Positions 24,831-40,100 of a DNA stretch of 64,000 bases are shown piece by piece; the stretch's first letter is position 1; each line of letters opens with the position of its first letter. Location: contig NW_025336481.1 in assembly GCF_004798865.1 (NCBI RefSeq), forward strand, positions 21,162,587 through 21,226,586, written 5' to 3'. Under the pieces are notes generated by a model. The model was not told the DNA's origin. It searched no databases and saw only the letters and a list, made by a program, of their open reading frames with translations. The position numbers were made by a program, and so were the translations under genes. The stretch comes from Varanus komodoensis. Taxonomy: Eukaryota > Chordata > Lepidosauria > Squamata > Varanidae.

Positions 24831-25132
24831 CTAATGACGATCCAGCGCTGAGCTCTGTAGTAGATCTGTGGGGGGTTTACTGGGGGGTCTGAAAGCTGTC
24901 TGAAAGCCAGGGGGAGGAGAGTGGAAACTGGCAGGGTTTGAAGGAGGTGAGTAGGGATTCCAACTGGCTCTGTGCAGTGGAATCTGTGTGCTGAAGGGGT
25001 TACTGTGGGGAGTCTGTGTCGGGGCAGCACTGGGGCCATCCATCTCTGTGAGAGCCTGAAGAGATTTTAGCCAGTGTGGTGGATTGTCGTCTTGAATGGA
25101 GTCTAAACTGTTTCCAGCGGAGGCTGGGATAC
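24831..25132 (-). CDS. CNOT4: CNOT4 terminal coding exon of the long isoform
   Basis: The exon carries 302 nt of coding sequence to the stop at 24831-24833. It contains NPPHWLKSLQALTEMDGPSA, FSTQIPLHRASWNPYSPPSN and FQTAFRPPSKPPTDLLQSSA, and ends LDRH, as in the human long isoform. Confidence 0.97.
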
Positions 25133-28100
25133 CTAGGAAGAAGAGAACAATAGGAGAAGAAAGAGGTTAAGTTGGAACAGGCAGGAATTTCAAACGTGAA
25201 GTAGGTCAGCTTAACTCAACCAATAGCAAAGGTAAGAAAACATTAGCAACTTGTACACAGGACTATTGCAACAATTTTCAAATTTCTGAGCTATCCCAGG
25301 GGGCATTAGCCCCTTACAGGATTTTTCACACTTGCCAAGACATTCACCCACAGACAATCATTCATATGCCTAATTCTACCAAATATCATGCTTTTCTTCC
25401 CTCTTCTATTTTTGCAAATCATGCCTTCAGAAGGGAAACACAAGTAGCCATATAAGAGAGCTTTATAAACAAGTGGAGTATGTCCTTTTTATTGGAAAAA
25501 GTCCAGTTAATGTATCAGTGCCTCAGGAACTGCAGTGCATAGATTAGCATGCCAACAGACCACATGGGAACCTAGATAAGCCTAAAGATATGCTGGGAAA
25601 AAAGCTGGGCATGCAACAGAAAGGGCTTGTTTGCTCCAAAAGATATTTGGGCCTCTTGAAAGTTTGGTGAATGGAAGCTGGAAGAGACCACCGCAGAGAG
25701 TTGTTTTTTTTCTCTTTTTAAAATAGGATTAATTTGTGCCAAATATGCACATCTTAATTGTCAGTGGAGCTGAATGAGCGAGAAATTGTTACCTGTGATG
25801 ATTGCGGGGTCCATCCAGCTGCCAGGGCTGTCCCAATTCAGGCTGTCGGTGGTGGCAGTGTTGGACGTTGGTACACTGTGGTTGGCGTTGGAGGGGGAAG
25901 TAGCATTGGGCAGTCCACCAAAGTTGATGTTAATGTTCGGTAGAAGTGCCCTTAGCCCGTCCTGCCATTCCTTCATATTTAAACTCTCTACAGAACTGTT
26001 GTTGTCTGGGAGATTTATCAACAAAAAAGAAAAAAGAAAATGAAAGATAGAAAATAAAAAGCTGAAGTTAGAAACAGATGCTGCTTTTAGTGAAAGATGG
26101 TGGTTCTCTAAGCATTTAACACTGATTCCCTATCAAGAGAATGGGACAATGATGATAAATCAAGATGAAGCTTGAATGTTGTGCTGCCATAGAATGCAGT
26201 ATTTCTTAAGCATGTTGCAGGAAAAAATAACCACCACACCTAAATTCTTCTCCTTTAGGTCAGGGTAAAACCCTCAAAAGGTGACTTTCATTACTAATCG
26301 GAAAATCACTGTATCTTTCATATGAAAACTCCTACCGTTAAACCTTAGCAACAAATGACAATTCTTTAAGTTTTAATGAAGGTTTAACAAGTTTCCTACT
26401 TAAAAGAAGAAGATGCAAGATACTGATAAAGAACCAGAACAAGATTAGAGTTGTGAAAACGTTACATGTCACTTGTATTTTCACAGAAGGAAAAGTATTG
26501 ACTGAAGGTTGGGGAGAACCTGTTTCAGCACAGAGAGTGAAGGAAGGGGAAATTTCTAAGATAATTCAGGATTTAGAAAGAGCCTTATCTCTAACCAAGC
26601 AAGCTCAGTCGCTTGATTATTAGCTTCAGACTATGTATTCTTTAACTGGCTAGCTACCAGTACTGAGTCTTTTTAAATGATAATCAGGAATGTTCATATG
26701 GCATATCCTGCCAGTGGAATATTCCTTGAACTACACTCAACACAGTTTACCAAGCTCATGAGAAGATATGGCAATAGCCACTAGGCTATATAGCATTTAA
26801 AAGAAATTCAACAAAATTATGGAGGACAGGCCTGTCAACAGTTAACGAAATGGCCATGTCTGTGAGGCTATTGTTCCAGGGGACAATCGGGATGGACATC
26901 AGCCATGTCTGTTTCTAAGTTTCCACACTTAGCTAGCTACTGTTGACAAGAGTGTTCAACTACATAGATTCTAGGCAAGCTTTTATTCTGTTCTTTATGA
27001 ACAATCTATATTAATAAATAAATCAGACACCCATTTGGACCATTTTCTGGATGGTTTAATCATCCTCAAATTTCATCTGATGAACAGTTTTGAAAGTGTG
27101 TGTCACTTACATAATAGCAGAAAACTGTGGAGTTCTGCACAAAGAAATATGATGATTGAATTGTATCTCCTATAACTATCTATTGTTGCTCCCCATCCCC
27201 ATATTTTTTTCTTTTCACTGTTACATGTATATGCTCTAATTTATGGTGTTGGTTTAAACAGTTGAATATGATTGAAATGGACTTCTGTCCGGTGCAATAA
27301 ATTCTCAAATACTTAACATAAACCAATTTTCTATACTGACCATTGCAGTGTCTCAAAATTTTGTTCAGAATAGATCCAATAAAAGCAACGTGGTTTGTAC
27401 AAATTCAGAAAAATAAGACCCCTAACTTATTTGACTTCTAACTCTGTTCAAAATGTCACCAGGATTAGCCTCAGGTACTAATAGGAATTTTAACAATACT
27501 TGAGGGATACTATTGTGCCTTCTCTATGGAATTCACACATAGTAATAATTATATTCAAGTATGTTGTTATTCTAAGTAACTAAAGGCCTTGCTATTTTGT
27601 CATTTTTGTATACCTGGATATTTAAGATGACCATTCTGTTTTGTGTAGGCTAGCAAAAGATGCAAAGTAAGAGCTTAGCACTCTTCAATACCCCCTTCGA
27701 CAATCAGTGCTCTATTCACACTTTCACAAATCAGATTTTGGACAGAATATACAGTCTTCTCATAGCTAACAAACATCCTCAAGAGTTACTGCAGAGATTT
27801 CAATACAGTAATTGATTATTAATGAACTTTTGCCCAGTCTGCACTACTAGCTAGTATATTATTCACTGTGAGACAGAAAAAAATGAATATATGTGAACAG
27901 AGAAGTTACGAAAGTCCACATGAGTAAATGGTGTCTCCACTCACTGAAAAAGGTTGTCACACAACTTTTTAAATGACAAACCACATCAATGATTTCTTCC
28001 TTCAGATGTAAACTTTAAAAGCAAAAAGACTGCAGACAAGGCAGATGGAGACCCATTTTGGAATCAGCAAAATTTATTGCCTATCCCAGAAAGGGAAAAT

Positions 28101-31100
28101 AAACTGGATTTGTTAAGGTTGGCACATTTTTGTTTGTAATTTTAAAAAGTACTCCTAGTTTAACATTGATCTAAAACTAGGCTCAATAATTTTGACTGCC
28201 TGCTAGCACACTGTCATTGATGCTCAGGAACTCTCATGTCAAACAGATGTTCTACACTTTAAAAAACAAAACTTTAGGGCCAATCCAAAGCAAGGCTCTG
28301 CCCAAGCCTGCTTTTTTTAAAAAAGCAAATGCTCTTCAAATGCTGACAAATGCTCACAGGAGCAGCAGTCTCTTAAACCCTGAGAAATGCACTGCGCACC
28401 TGCTTAAGATAACTTGTACGTGTATTAAGGCTCCACTTGTTAAACATGGTGCAGGAAATGAGGAGGAGACAGTAAGTTTTAGTCTTCTTTCTTTCACCCT
28501 TCCCCTTCTGGAACATGAATTTGCTTTGCCTTTCCCCTGTCAACCTTAACCACAGTTAAATGTTATGCCAGCTACAACATTATTAACTGTTATTAACAAA
28601 AGCTATGCAGGCTCAGAATTTAGGCTCCTGAGAAGTTCTACATCATCTCTGGCCACCAAGACAGGCAGAAGCGTATATGAAAAATACCCTGTGAAAGCTC
28701 AGAAGGTACAGGTATGGCTGAAGCAGGGTCGAGCTTGGTTGAAATCTGGATGGGTGAGTTAAAATATTGTGAACCACCCAGAGGGTATGGGTGGTATAGA
28801 AATGTAATGTAGTAGTAGTATCATCATCTCCATGAGACAGTGGGTGGGGATTTTAGCAACCATCTGCTTAGCTTCTTCTCCTTGAGCAGAAGCAGCAAAA
28901 TTATACACAATGAGCAAAAATATACAGAGTTAAAAGACTGTATAATTCAGCATCACTCTGTGCTAAATGTAGGCTAACTTAAGGTAGAATTTTCATGTTT
29001 TGTGTCAAATACAAATAGTCTTTTTTGGGTAACAAACCCTTGGGTTGGCTAATGCAGGCACCATCCTTTTACAAACCCAAACTATGTAAATTAGTGTCTT
29101 GCTGCTGTAGCTAAAGTGCAAAGGCTAAGTAGTGATATCAGTGGGGTACTGACTTTTATGAAATAACTCCCTTTGGAAGTCAAAACCATTTTTTTAATAG
29201 AAAACATATTTATCAACTTCTTTTCCAATACTTAAGATAACCAAAACAACTCAACACCCCCTTATCCCCACCGGAATGTTATAGCAAGTAGGAAAATAGA
29301 TGTGTGGTGGGTAGAGGGGAGGGATATGGACAATCTGCAAGGACTAGAGAGAAGTTACAAGTGGATCAACATGAAAAAACTGCTATAACAGGTGACTGGA
29401 ACAAAAAGGAACATCATATGATGATAACATCACTAAGCATCCTAATTCATTTCAATGGGATTAAGCACACTTAAATTTCTGAAGAAATTCTAACTTCCTA
29501 AGCAATTTGTCATTCATTGTAAGAAAAGGCCCACACAACATAAGATGGAACAACTTCTGTTTATTCAATTTTAAGTTTAATAACCCTAAGCACATATAGG
29601 CCTATAGCCAATGCAGAAATAGATATGGTTAAATCTATTGATTTCAATAGGCTTACAATGTCTACAATGAATTCAGACCATAGTGAGGCTCTGGTTCATG
29701 GAAGCATAATTAATCTCCCTCCCAACTGTTTAGTCAACTAAAACTTATTTAATTGGAGGTCAGCCCTAATTTTAAGCCGATATTATTCTTAAATGCGAAT
29801 TCCCTGGTGTTGGTTCTCTCTCATAACAACAGGGAAAAAGTCTTTCTTCAACCTTTAATAAGGGATAAGACAAAATTAAAGGAATATGCCTCTTAACAAG
29901 TCAGAATGGGATCTTTTGTACAACTTGTGAGCTACCACATAGCAAAGACAGAACAAGGGCTATTTAGAGCAGCCCAGCTTTTATGGTGGCAAAGGAAAAA
30001 CAGGATGCTGCCAAAACCTGCTTTTACTCACTAATGAAATGCATGAGATTTGAAATGTTTTATTCCACTGAAGCTTGATGTGATACTGCTTTATCAATTT
30101 TGCAATTGCTAAGTAAGTGTATCTTGCCCACTCTATCCCAGCAGCTCTTTCCTAATATGCCAAAAGGAAGAAGAGAACAGGTATCATTTAAAGATTTTTA
30201 GGAACCTGGTCAATGGTCATAAGTCACTGTATTACAGGAGTATTCAACCAAAGTTTTTACCTATTAACATTTCACCCCAAATAAAATAAGCGTACAGACT
30301 AGGTAGTGATACATAATGGAAGTGCTAAAGGGCTGACCGGAGGAATTCATTCCACTCTCCTGGTTGGAGAACAGTTACCTGCTCTAAGATCTAGTAGGAA
30401 GCAAGCAGTTGGTGACTCATGATGGTAAAGAAGATTCACTGAATCCAAAAATGGCAAAGATGCCCATGGCCAATTACTTTAATAAACATCAGTTTAATCT
30501 TGCACTATTTGTTCATCTGCCTCGCTCTAGAGGCGGATCCATAGTCTGTAATTTAGGACATGGCCTTCAAGTGTTTATTAACAAATTTGAAATATATGAT
30601 AAGGCAGCTAAGTTATATTGTGATGGTATGAACTAGAATATTAGCACTTTGCTGGAAACAATTATTTTTAGGTCATATCTATAGCAATTAGTTATATGCA
30701 GGTAAAAGGGAGAGATAAAGGATAAACACTTTAATAGGAAAACATTTTATTTGGTAATGAACCAATGAATAATGGGTATACAGAGAAAGAATATTCTAGA
30801 TGTGAAGGGTTTGGTTCTTTGCAAACTGAATAAGCGAGACTTAAAGAAGTGTACAATCTTTAAAATGAAAAGTATGCGTGCATTACACGAGGACTGTAGA
30901 ATAATCCAAAATGAATTATTTATAAGTGGATCCTTGTTGCTCATCAGTGAATAGCACTTGTTCTAGAACAAGTACTTAATCAGTTGATACAAAAGAAGCT
31001 CAATAATTGTGATTTTTATATTAATTCCTTATGAGAACAGAATGTGCTGCTGATATTTTTGCATTCAATTTCAATTTCCTTAGAAAAACTATTTTCTACA

Positions 31101-34100
31101 TGTATCCTTCAAACATGATTTGTATGAAATATTCATACTCTGGTGCTAACTATCATGCAGTCCAATTTTTGCTTGTTTACTCTATTACTCTGTCTCACTC
31201 TATTAAATGGGGGCACAGAATTGAATTTATTAATCTATAAACACTTACATTTTGTCTGCACATTAATTTTATTAAGGAGGCAGTAAAATAAGCTGAAAAG
31301 TAAATCTACATCAAATCTGTACCAAGTGAACCTGAAGAAGATTATACCATTTTGCAAATGCTTGACACCAATTCCCCTTTTATATCAAAGTACAATAAGG
31401 TGCAAATACACTACAAATAGAGATAGCCTTCAAAACACAATCCTGTCTAATTTTTTCCTCGGTGGACTATACACTTTTCTACACTTGTTAAATAGAGTTC
31501 TGATCATCTACAAAAGACTGAATCAACTGTCTACTTTTATTTTAATATGACTTAAGTTGCCTATGTATATGAAATTCCAATTATTCTATTTGAAACACTT
31601 GCAAACATTTTCCTTTAGACTATGGCATATAAAAATAGGCAAAATAAAAAAGAAACAAAACTTCTCACCGTAGGTCCAAATCCTGTAAACTGAGCTAAGT
31701 TCAGCAGAAACTCACAAATAAACAGTACACAATGCAAAATAACACTTTGACCTATCATCTCAGCATTGCCATAACCACAAGATCAGTCAAGCTATCATCC
31801 TAGACAAACATTCTTGATGAGATTCTCATCAGCTGTAACTGGGGCACAAAATTTCAACTTTTAAGCTAATATACTAGGTTCATAGTCATTCTATGACAAG
31901 TATCAGCTCTGTCTTTTCACCACTAGAGGGTGATGAAAACCCATATACTGTGTAAACATGCTTTTATCACGTTTAAATTCAGTAGAGTGTAGTCTCTTGC
32001 TCCAACATGTGATTTGAAGTAGAATTAATTTCAATTTACCCACCCTAGTACACATCAAAGACTTCCTTTGAACACAATCCAAATGTTCTGCTTCTACATT
32101 CTTCATTCTCATAAGCATTGTACAAAAAAGTCAGAAGTTGGAACATAACTCACCTAAGGCTTAGTTCTAACATACCGCAAATAAGGTGTTCTGCATAGGG
32201 ATTATGTATTCCAGACTACAATTAGGAAGTACATGAATGGGTTCTCATCCAGATTTTTCTTATGCAGAAGTATTCTTCAACCCACCTCCTCTTTCCTATA
32301 GTTTGAACTGTGGTCAGACAAAAGGTTCAACCTCTATGAGGGTTGTCCAGAAAGTAATGATAATGAAGTCCTTATGCTCAAGAAGGGCTCTGTGAAAGGA
32401 GAAGCTGGCCAAGGTCACTTGGGGTGGGATGTCAGCTAGAACACCGATCAGTTGCATTTCATCCCTGTCAGAGTCAAGACTTCTTTTTTGTGACATCCTG
32501 TCCAAGTGCTTCATATTAACAAAAATGCAATTGAGTTTGGAACAGCAGTACGTGATAAAATTGTGCGAAATTGGGTAAAAGTGCATCAGAAACTTTGGAA
32601 ATGGTGAGGAAAGCTATCATCTGCACAAGTGTACCAAAGGCACAACCCGAGATTGGCTCAACTTGGATCCTTCATCATGACAATGCACTGAATCACAGTG
32701 CATTGGCTGTCAGGGAGTTTTTGACTGAAAAACATCAGTGTTTCCCTATCCACCCTACAGCCCCGACTTGACTCCTTGTAACTTTTTCGTCTTCCTAAAG
32801 ATGAAGGATGGCTTGAAAGGACACCATTTTGGTAGTGTGGATAACATCCAAAGAGCCACTACGCAGGCTCTGAATGCCATCCCACTTGAAGACTTCCAGG
32901 GATGCTATGAAGAATGGAAAAATCACTGGGAGCGTTGTGTACACTCACAAGAGGCATACTTTGAAGGACACAATGTTCAATTGTAAAATTTTTCAATATA
33001 AGCATTCTCATTACTTTCTGGACACACCTCGTATCAACAGTAACATATACTGGTTCAATCTGAGGGGGCCCTGGGCAAAGTGCCTTCACTGTTCCTCTTG
33101 ATGGTCCTTCCGCTGGTAACTTATTGAAAAACAAGGCAAAATGATCAATGATTCTGTAGCTTTCTAGCTGGGGCTCGCTGGAACAAACTAGGAGTTCTGC
33201 ATCTTTTTTCTGTCTGAATGTGCACAGGATTGCATGCCTAATCATTTACCTGGTTTAAGCAGAGACTAGACAGCCATCTGGCAGGGTTGCAGCAAAGCAG
33301 GGGATTGATGGGGAGGGATTATATAGGAATGCCTTTATGTACCAACCAGCAAAAAGAAAAATTCTTTAAGGGGTTCAGGAAAGAGGGCTGAGGGAAGAGA
33401 GCTGCCTGCATTGGGTGGGCCCCTTCAAATGTTTCCCCCCTTGTCACTTGTATGAAACTTGAGCACATTGCTATCCTTTCTTTATTTAGCCAACAGAGCC
33501 TCACTCTGGCATAATGTGAGAACCAGAAAGGGATAAAGGTAATGGTCCATCCTTCCCTCCCTGCTCCCACTCAGAGGTATTCCCTGTAGTGGGTAACAGA
33601 GGGATGGTATTATTTGCTTTTAAACATCATGTCAGAAATGTCAGCGGCAATGGCCCCATCATTTGCCCAACCATGCTTAAAAGGGATGGGCCTAACCCTG
33701 TCTTTCTATAACATATTCAAGGCAATTTATCCCTCATCAACTGTTTGAAGGCTACAATCCATCTGAGAAAACATCTATAGATGGCAGCCCTGCCTCCCTG
33801 ATTTAAAAGAGACTATAATTCTTTTTTTTTTTTGGGGGGGGGGATGTAATCACAAGGAAGGTTCCTACAACAATATGATGCTTCATGTGAAGGGTTTTCT
33901 GCGTGTTATAAAACATATTAACTGGGTCCCAGTGAGCATTGCTAAACACAGTTCAAGTTTCAGAAACTTCAAATACTTCTACTGGAATAATGACAAAGAC
34001 TACTTATTCTTAAGTGGTATAATTAAAATACACCTAACAAAAGAAAAGAACTAACACCACAGCTCTAATTACTACTGCTATAACTTATTTTTTCCTTTAA

Positions 34101-37100
34101 CATCTATTTGATATCAATGGTAACGCATTATTCAAACAGCCTTTTCTATAACTTAAAAAATAAATGTTGGTGCATTTCAATATACAGGCACAGAAAAGGA
34201 GTTTCTGAGCTTAGAAAGCTCCCCAATGTTTCTTTCTTAGAGAGTTTCAGATATCATTTTCTGGAATATGCCAAGAATGTAAAATATTTTATCTTTCAAT
34301 ATTCATATTTCTAGGGCATCTAATCACCAGATATAAACAACATCACCATAAAGAAAATATTCACAGGTGTGTATCTCAAGGATTCACACAAATTTCCAAA
34401 CACATTAACAAAAGAAAAAGAACAGACAAGAAACCAGCACAGTAGCACCAACCATGTGTGCCATTTTTCTCTAATGCTTCAAAACAATCGTGTTTCCAAT
34501 CTGAGCCAGACAAACAGGTGGCATCTAGGGCATGTATATTACTCAGCAAAAATGCAGGCAAAGCAAGCCTTTAATGCAAACAAAGGCATTTGCCCAAAAA
34601 ATCTGAAAGATGGATGAGTCATGTGTTATACATCATGGGAAAATGCTTGTTTTTTTATGCATTGGTCAATACATACAAACTGGAAATATGTATGTACTGA
34701 AAATATTGGGAACTGAAAATATTCTTACGACCTTACTGCATATACAAGCCATTTTCACATGCCTTCTTCTATTGAAGTGTTATGCTCTAGGTTTTCCATG
34801 TTTAAGTTAGACATCTAATTTTAGGGCCTCACATCAGTCCCAAAGTAGGTTTTGAGTACAAGGTTAGAAGTGGAGTACTTCAGCATTTATTAGGAAGTGA
34901 CACTGTAAAAGCCTCTTTGGGGCTTCAAGTTTTTGTCAGCCAAAAATTAACACTGTACGCAGATGCACATTTCTTTTTTGATAACAAAAATGTACAAAAT
35001 CCATTAGCAGTCATCCTCACTATTCAGTGTAAGGATGCTGCCTAAGGAAATCCACAAGAGTATATGTTTCTCTATTAAGCTGAATGCCCCAACACGGAAG
35101 CATTTCTTAGAGGAATTATAAGCACTATCAAGACTAAAGTAAGACACCCTTTAATATGCATACAGGAAATGACTGCATTTTGAGTTACAGCCAGCACTAC
35201 TTACAGTCATACCATTGTAGATTTCCACTGTAAGGCTATATCTTACTTACAAGTCTTAATATCAGTAATATTGACATCTAATGCTTTCAAAGCCATGATC
35301 TGCCAGCTTGTATGGAATAAGCCAATATTTAAAACAACCAGCAGTAATTATCAAGGTCTGACAAACCTCTACACACACACAAACACACGACTTAGAAACT
35401 CTTGTGTTCTTTTTGAAAGATTAGCTGCTTGACTAAGTAGAGAATGGGTACTGAAAGGAAAAAAGTTCAACATATTGAAATGCTAATGTATTGTCACATG
35501 ATCACAGCTATTTCTGCTGTTTTTTTCTGCTGTGTCTCCTTCCAGTGTTTATATTTTTATCAGGTACAAAGTTTCACAAACATTTTGTTCCTATTCATGT
35601 AATTTCTAAATGAAGGCTCTGATCTGGAAGCAAATATGTACTGGCTTTTTCTTTCTTTCATTATATATGTTGTGCATTCAAGAGATCTTAGAGCTTCTCC
35701 CATACAGTTTTTTTAATGTGTTTAGAAAGGAATGCTTTGACAGAAAAATTACTGTAAATGGGTCTGCAGATGTTGCAAATACATCCATACTACATTTAAA
35801 TGTTGTGAAAATTTGAGTATAGTTTAAATATACCAAGGGAGCTGTTAAAAGGGAAAAAGGCAGTCCACTGTTAATGCAGCAATGGATTATAACCAAAGCC
35901 TTCAGTGACTGGGACACCAAGTGGCCAAAATATCACTGTATGTTTAGAACCAGCTATTAAGCCCTTATTTGGTACAGCAGACCACTGCATTCTGTGAACA
36001 AAGATCTGAATCCAGATTCCCTTTTCAAAATAAAAGTTCAGATAAGCTTAACATTAACTGTAGAAAGCAGAATACAGAATTCAGGTTGTGCTTTTCCCCG
36101 TAGAGGGAAAATTGTAATCTAATCTCAGAGCTCATTGCTAGTATTAGATACAAAAATAGCAGGTTAAAAAATAAGTTAATAGCATTTACATCCACTTTTA
36201 ATCAGGTTTACCAGCTAGCTCTATTGAAAGCTATGTCTTAATTTATTTTATTTTTATTTATTAAAACATTTTTATGCCGCCCCATTCGCCGAAGCCTCGG
36301 GGCGGCTCACATCATTGTTTAATGTTTAATGCAATTTCTTAGTGTATTTTAAGTATTACTATTACTATTTATCTGTAATAGTCAATGCGACATAATGAAA
36401 GGTATTTGTGGACAAATATACTCCAGCAATTCAACCCTTTCTCTAAAAGAGGGTGACAGGAAAAGCAGCAGGGTGAGGATGAGAGCTTGGTTCCTGTTTT
36501 GCGCATATGCAAGGGATATGAAGGCAATGAATTAGGAGCAAAGCAAGAAAGAATGAAAACTGATAGCAATGAAAGAAAAATATGATAACTTAGGAAGGCT
36601 ATTATTTAAAAGTCAACACCTACAGAAACTCTCTGCTTCTAGAAAGCTAACATAAATTTGATTGTACTTTCTTTGCACAACTTGACCACCATAATTACTT
36701 TTTTAGCAGAAGATGTGATGGTAGAAGAGTATGGAGACAAGAGAATCTGACTACATATAATGTAGCTATTTAGGCCTCACTCAAATTTTAAAGCCCCACT
36801 TTGTCCCCACTACTTTTCTCCTTAAAATAAGACATCCTGTACACATATTTTAACACGTGTAGTCATTCTCATCTCATTTGTAAACATAAGATAAAAATGG
36901 AAATACAATACATGGCAGTGTGAATCATTTTAGGGATGTATAATAAACTTATATTGTAAATGTATATTCCAACTTCTAATTTTGATTGCCTGCAGAAACT
37001 GTTGACAATGGAGCTAAAAAGCAGGGACAGCTCAGATTTAAAGACTCTACTATGCTGTTTGCACAAGTGCTAAAACATGCTTTGGTACCTAATCAACAAA

Positions 37101-40100
37101 CCACAGCAAAGAAAAATGCTTGCACATTCCTCCTCTTGTCCATGAGAGCAGCCACGAAGAAGCTTTTGGTGCAGTTTGGCTTCTAGAAGCAGTATCCATG
37201 TCCCTCACGCTGTCTCCCCTGCATGTGTATACAGATCTGCCAATTTCATGTTAACATCTGATGAGGTGGACAGTGTCTAACAAAAGCTTACTCCAGTGTA
37301 AGTGATGGTAGTCCTTAAGATGCCACACAATTTTTAAAACTGTTTTTGCCGCAACAGATTAACATGGCTACTCCTATGGACACTATTACTGGACAACACA
37401 CAATAAACCCAGAGTATGGCCTGGAAACGAATGGCCTGGAAGTCCAAAAGGCATGGCTACTGGAAGTCATGGCATATAAGTGATTAAAGCTATCTCAATG
37501 TCTTTTTAAATATTTTATATTTGCAAAATTCTGCCTTGCACATTGCTAACAGTCTGAAGGACATGTGCCAAGTTGAGTTCAAGCTAGCACACTTAAACAT
37601 CAACAGCTAGTGCCTCAACTTATACAGCTAGTGAAGATTATGTGTAAGGTGTAAAAGTGAGCAGCTCTTCAAATGTCATATTTGCCACACATATCTGAAT
37701 CCTGAAAGTAGAAAACATCAAGATTTCATGGCCCTTTGGGCAAATAGAGATGTTTGTCCTGTCCTGATCATCATCCACAACACTTCACTGATATGCACGG
37801 CTTCTAATCTTCCTGGAAACCCACCGAAAAGTGAAGTTGGCAGCAGAGTTTGCTTCACAGACCATCCAATCTGGATTACTTTTAAAGCTGAACAGGCCAG
37901 AAATCTGTTCACAGTGAGGGAGCAAGATATATGTACACACACACACACACACACCCCACCACTGTCACAAAGCTACTTATAAGAAGGGTACTGTCTTACT
38001 TCTGACCTCATCCCATTGCTTTTGGGAACTGTCTATTCAGTTATCAGCTCACCTAGTCACCCATATGCAACAGCATGAATTCTAATGAAGTAAAAATTAA
38101 TAATCTCTGATATAGCTAAGTCTTAGCAGGAGTACTATGGCCAGAGTTACACTTTATACTTAAAAAAGTAACTATTCTGGCAAATATGAAATCATTTGGA
38201 AAATGTAGAAACTTGGAACAATAATTATAGGCAAAATATGCCAAATATATTTCAATATTTGAAAGGCTGATGAAAAAACAGCAACTGTCAAATCTGTTGA
38301 AGGAGAGACTTTAAAAGTGACTAGAGCTGACATCAGGAAAAATCTGTAAAAGTATGGACCATGAAAAACAAGTGCTTATATTGGGCATTGCTGAGTTGTA
38401 ATTGCATTGCTGAGAGGACATTGCTTTCAATAAATGAAAACCAGGTTTACTCTCTAACAGTTTAAACAAGCAAACAGTCCACTAGAGGCTGCTGAAATGT
38501 AATACTAGCTTATGTTAATTAATCAAATAGTTTTATGTGTATTTTGTAGCATTTTTGTTGCTTTGAAAGCTGATTACATGAAAAGTAGCTCATCCACACA
38601 GAACAGTGTGTTCCAATGAATATTATTAAGCAAAAAATTCAGTACCATGGATTATTTATTTCCTTGGTAGAAAAGCTTCGCACAAGGTTTTTTTAATGAA
38701 ATCACATCAAATTATAAATAGGGAGTACCACAGAGAACAGTTGGGAGTCAAGTGATATTTAATACCTTCTGGAGTAGACCACACATCTAACAAAACCAAA
38801 ACTGAACAGCATTTAAAAACATGAAAGATTAACTCACAAATCAAAATTGTGAGTTTAGCTGCCTGTATCACATACTGTAAAATTAAAAAGAAAACTAAAA
38901 ATCCCCTTTTTATATGTTGATCCTGAATTAGCCATTAAGAAAAAACTCTAATACCAAAAATGCAACTGTCCTGGCAGCAAACAGAATAATGAAATATTGT
39001 AAAGCTGTGTGTGTAGCCAGACTTAGGACTCCTGCAATGGCTCCATGTACAACATGCATTCAACACAAAAAAGAGAAGTGTTGTTAAAAATAATTACATA
39101 AGGTGCTTTTTAGTCCCCTGAAAAATATTGTTCTTTTGATGAAAAAAATCTATTGAATATTTGTAAAATTATTTTTGAATTCAAGGCTAATTGTCTTACT
39201 TTGATATCTAAGCCAGTGAAACCTTCAGCATCATTTAGAAATACACAATATGGTTTTAGTGTTAAAAAGGTATATACCTCTTAGGCTTATCTAAAATAAG
39301 GAAAATGATTTGGAGGTTGAACAAAATGAAATAAGGAAAATGATTTGGAGGTTGAACAAAGCAAGTTCTTTGTCATATACGCAATACTTTTCTGAGGAAA
39401 AACTATGTCAGAAATTAACTGACAGTAACTATCCTTAACAATTTTAAGAGGAAATGCTAGATGGCTTTTTCTCACAAAGTGGGCAGCCTAAATAGAAAAG
39501 TAACAGGTGCGTATACTAAAGCATATACCTGACATTTCCTTTTGTCAGCCAAGAAATGTTGATATAACCAGTAGAAAGACAGGTATTAAAGCCATCAGAA
39601 TTATGTACAACAATTTAAGCATTCAAATGTTTTGTATGCAGCAAGGAACAGGAAGTAGTCACAACTTTCCAAGCAGCCCTTGAATGTTTTATTCACCAAG
39701 CCTAGGAGTTGAAAATCTCTATCCTATGGGCAGGACCCAGACCACCAGACTTCCCTAGCTGATTCATGAAACTCTCCCGTCTCTTCTTGTCTTCTCCCTT
39801 TGATCTGTGATGGTCAACCTCACAGGAACACAATGTATACTGTTTTAAATAGTTCTGGCTCGTTTTTGCCTTCTTCCTGACTTCTCCTGTTTCTGAAGTA
39901 CTGCTGAGTGTTTGGTGGTCTTCTGAGTCCTTCTGCACTGTTCACTGGAACTTACAGCTGTCTTACAAGTCTCTGGAGCTGTTCCAGACTGACTGTTTCT
40001 GGTGCTGCTGCATATCTGCCACTTCTTTCTACTAAAGTCCATTTTGCAAATGATAAAGCTTCAGTGAGCTGAATAGTGGATTTTTTAAGGGCAGACTACT

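Noticed and set aside
24731-25039. Minus-strand 102-residue frame overlapping the last CNOT4 exon
   Set aside because: A different frame from the true DGPSAAPTQT...LDRH end; a Pro-rich shadow.
25758-26043. Plus-strand frames across the CNOT4 penultimate exon
   Set aside because: Antisense shadows of the minus-strand exon, which matches CNOT4 residue for residue.
32314-32586. Minus-strand 90-residue frame within the mariner
   Set aside because: It is the antisense of the transposon's 5' part, not a separate gene.
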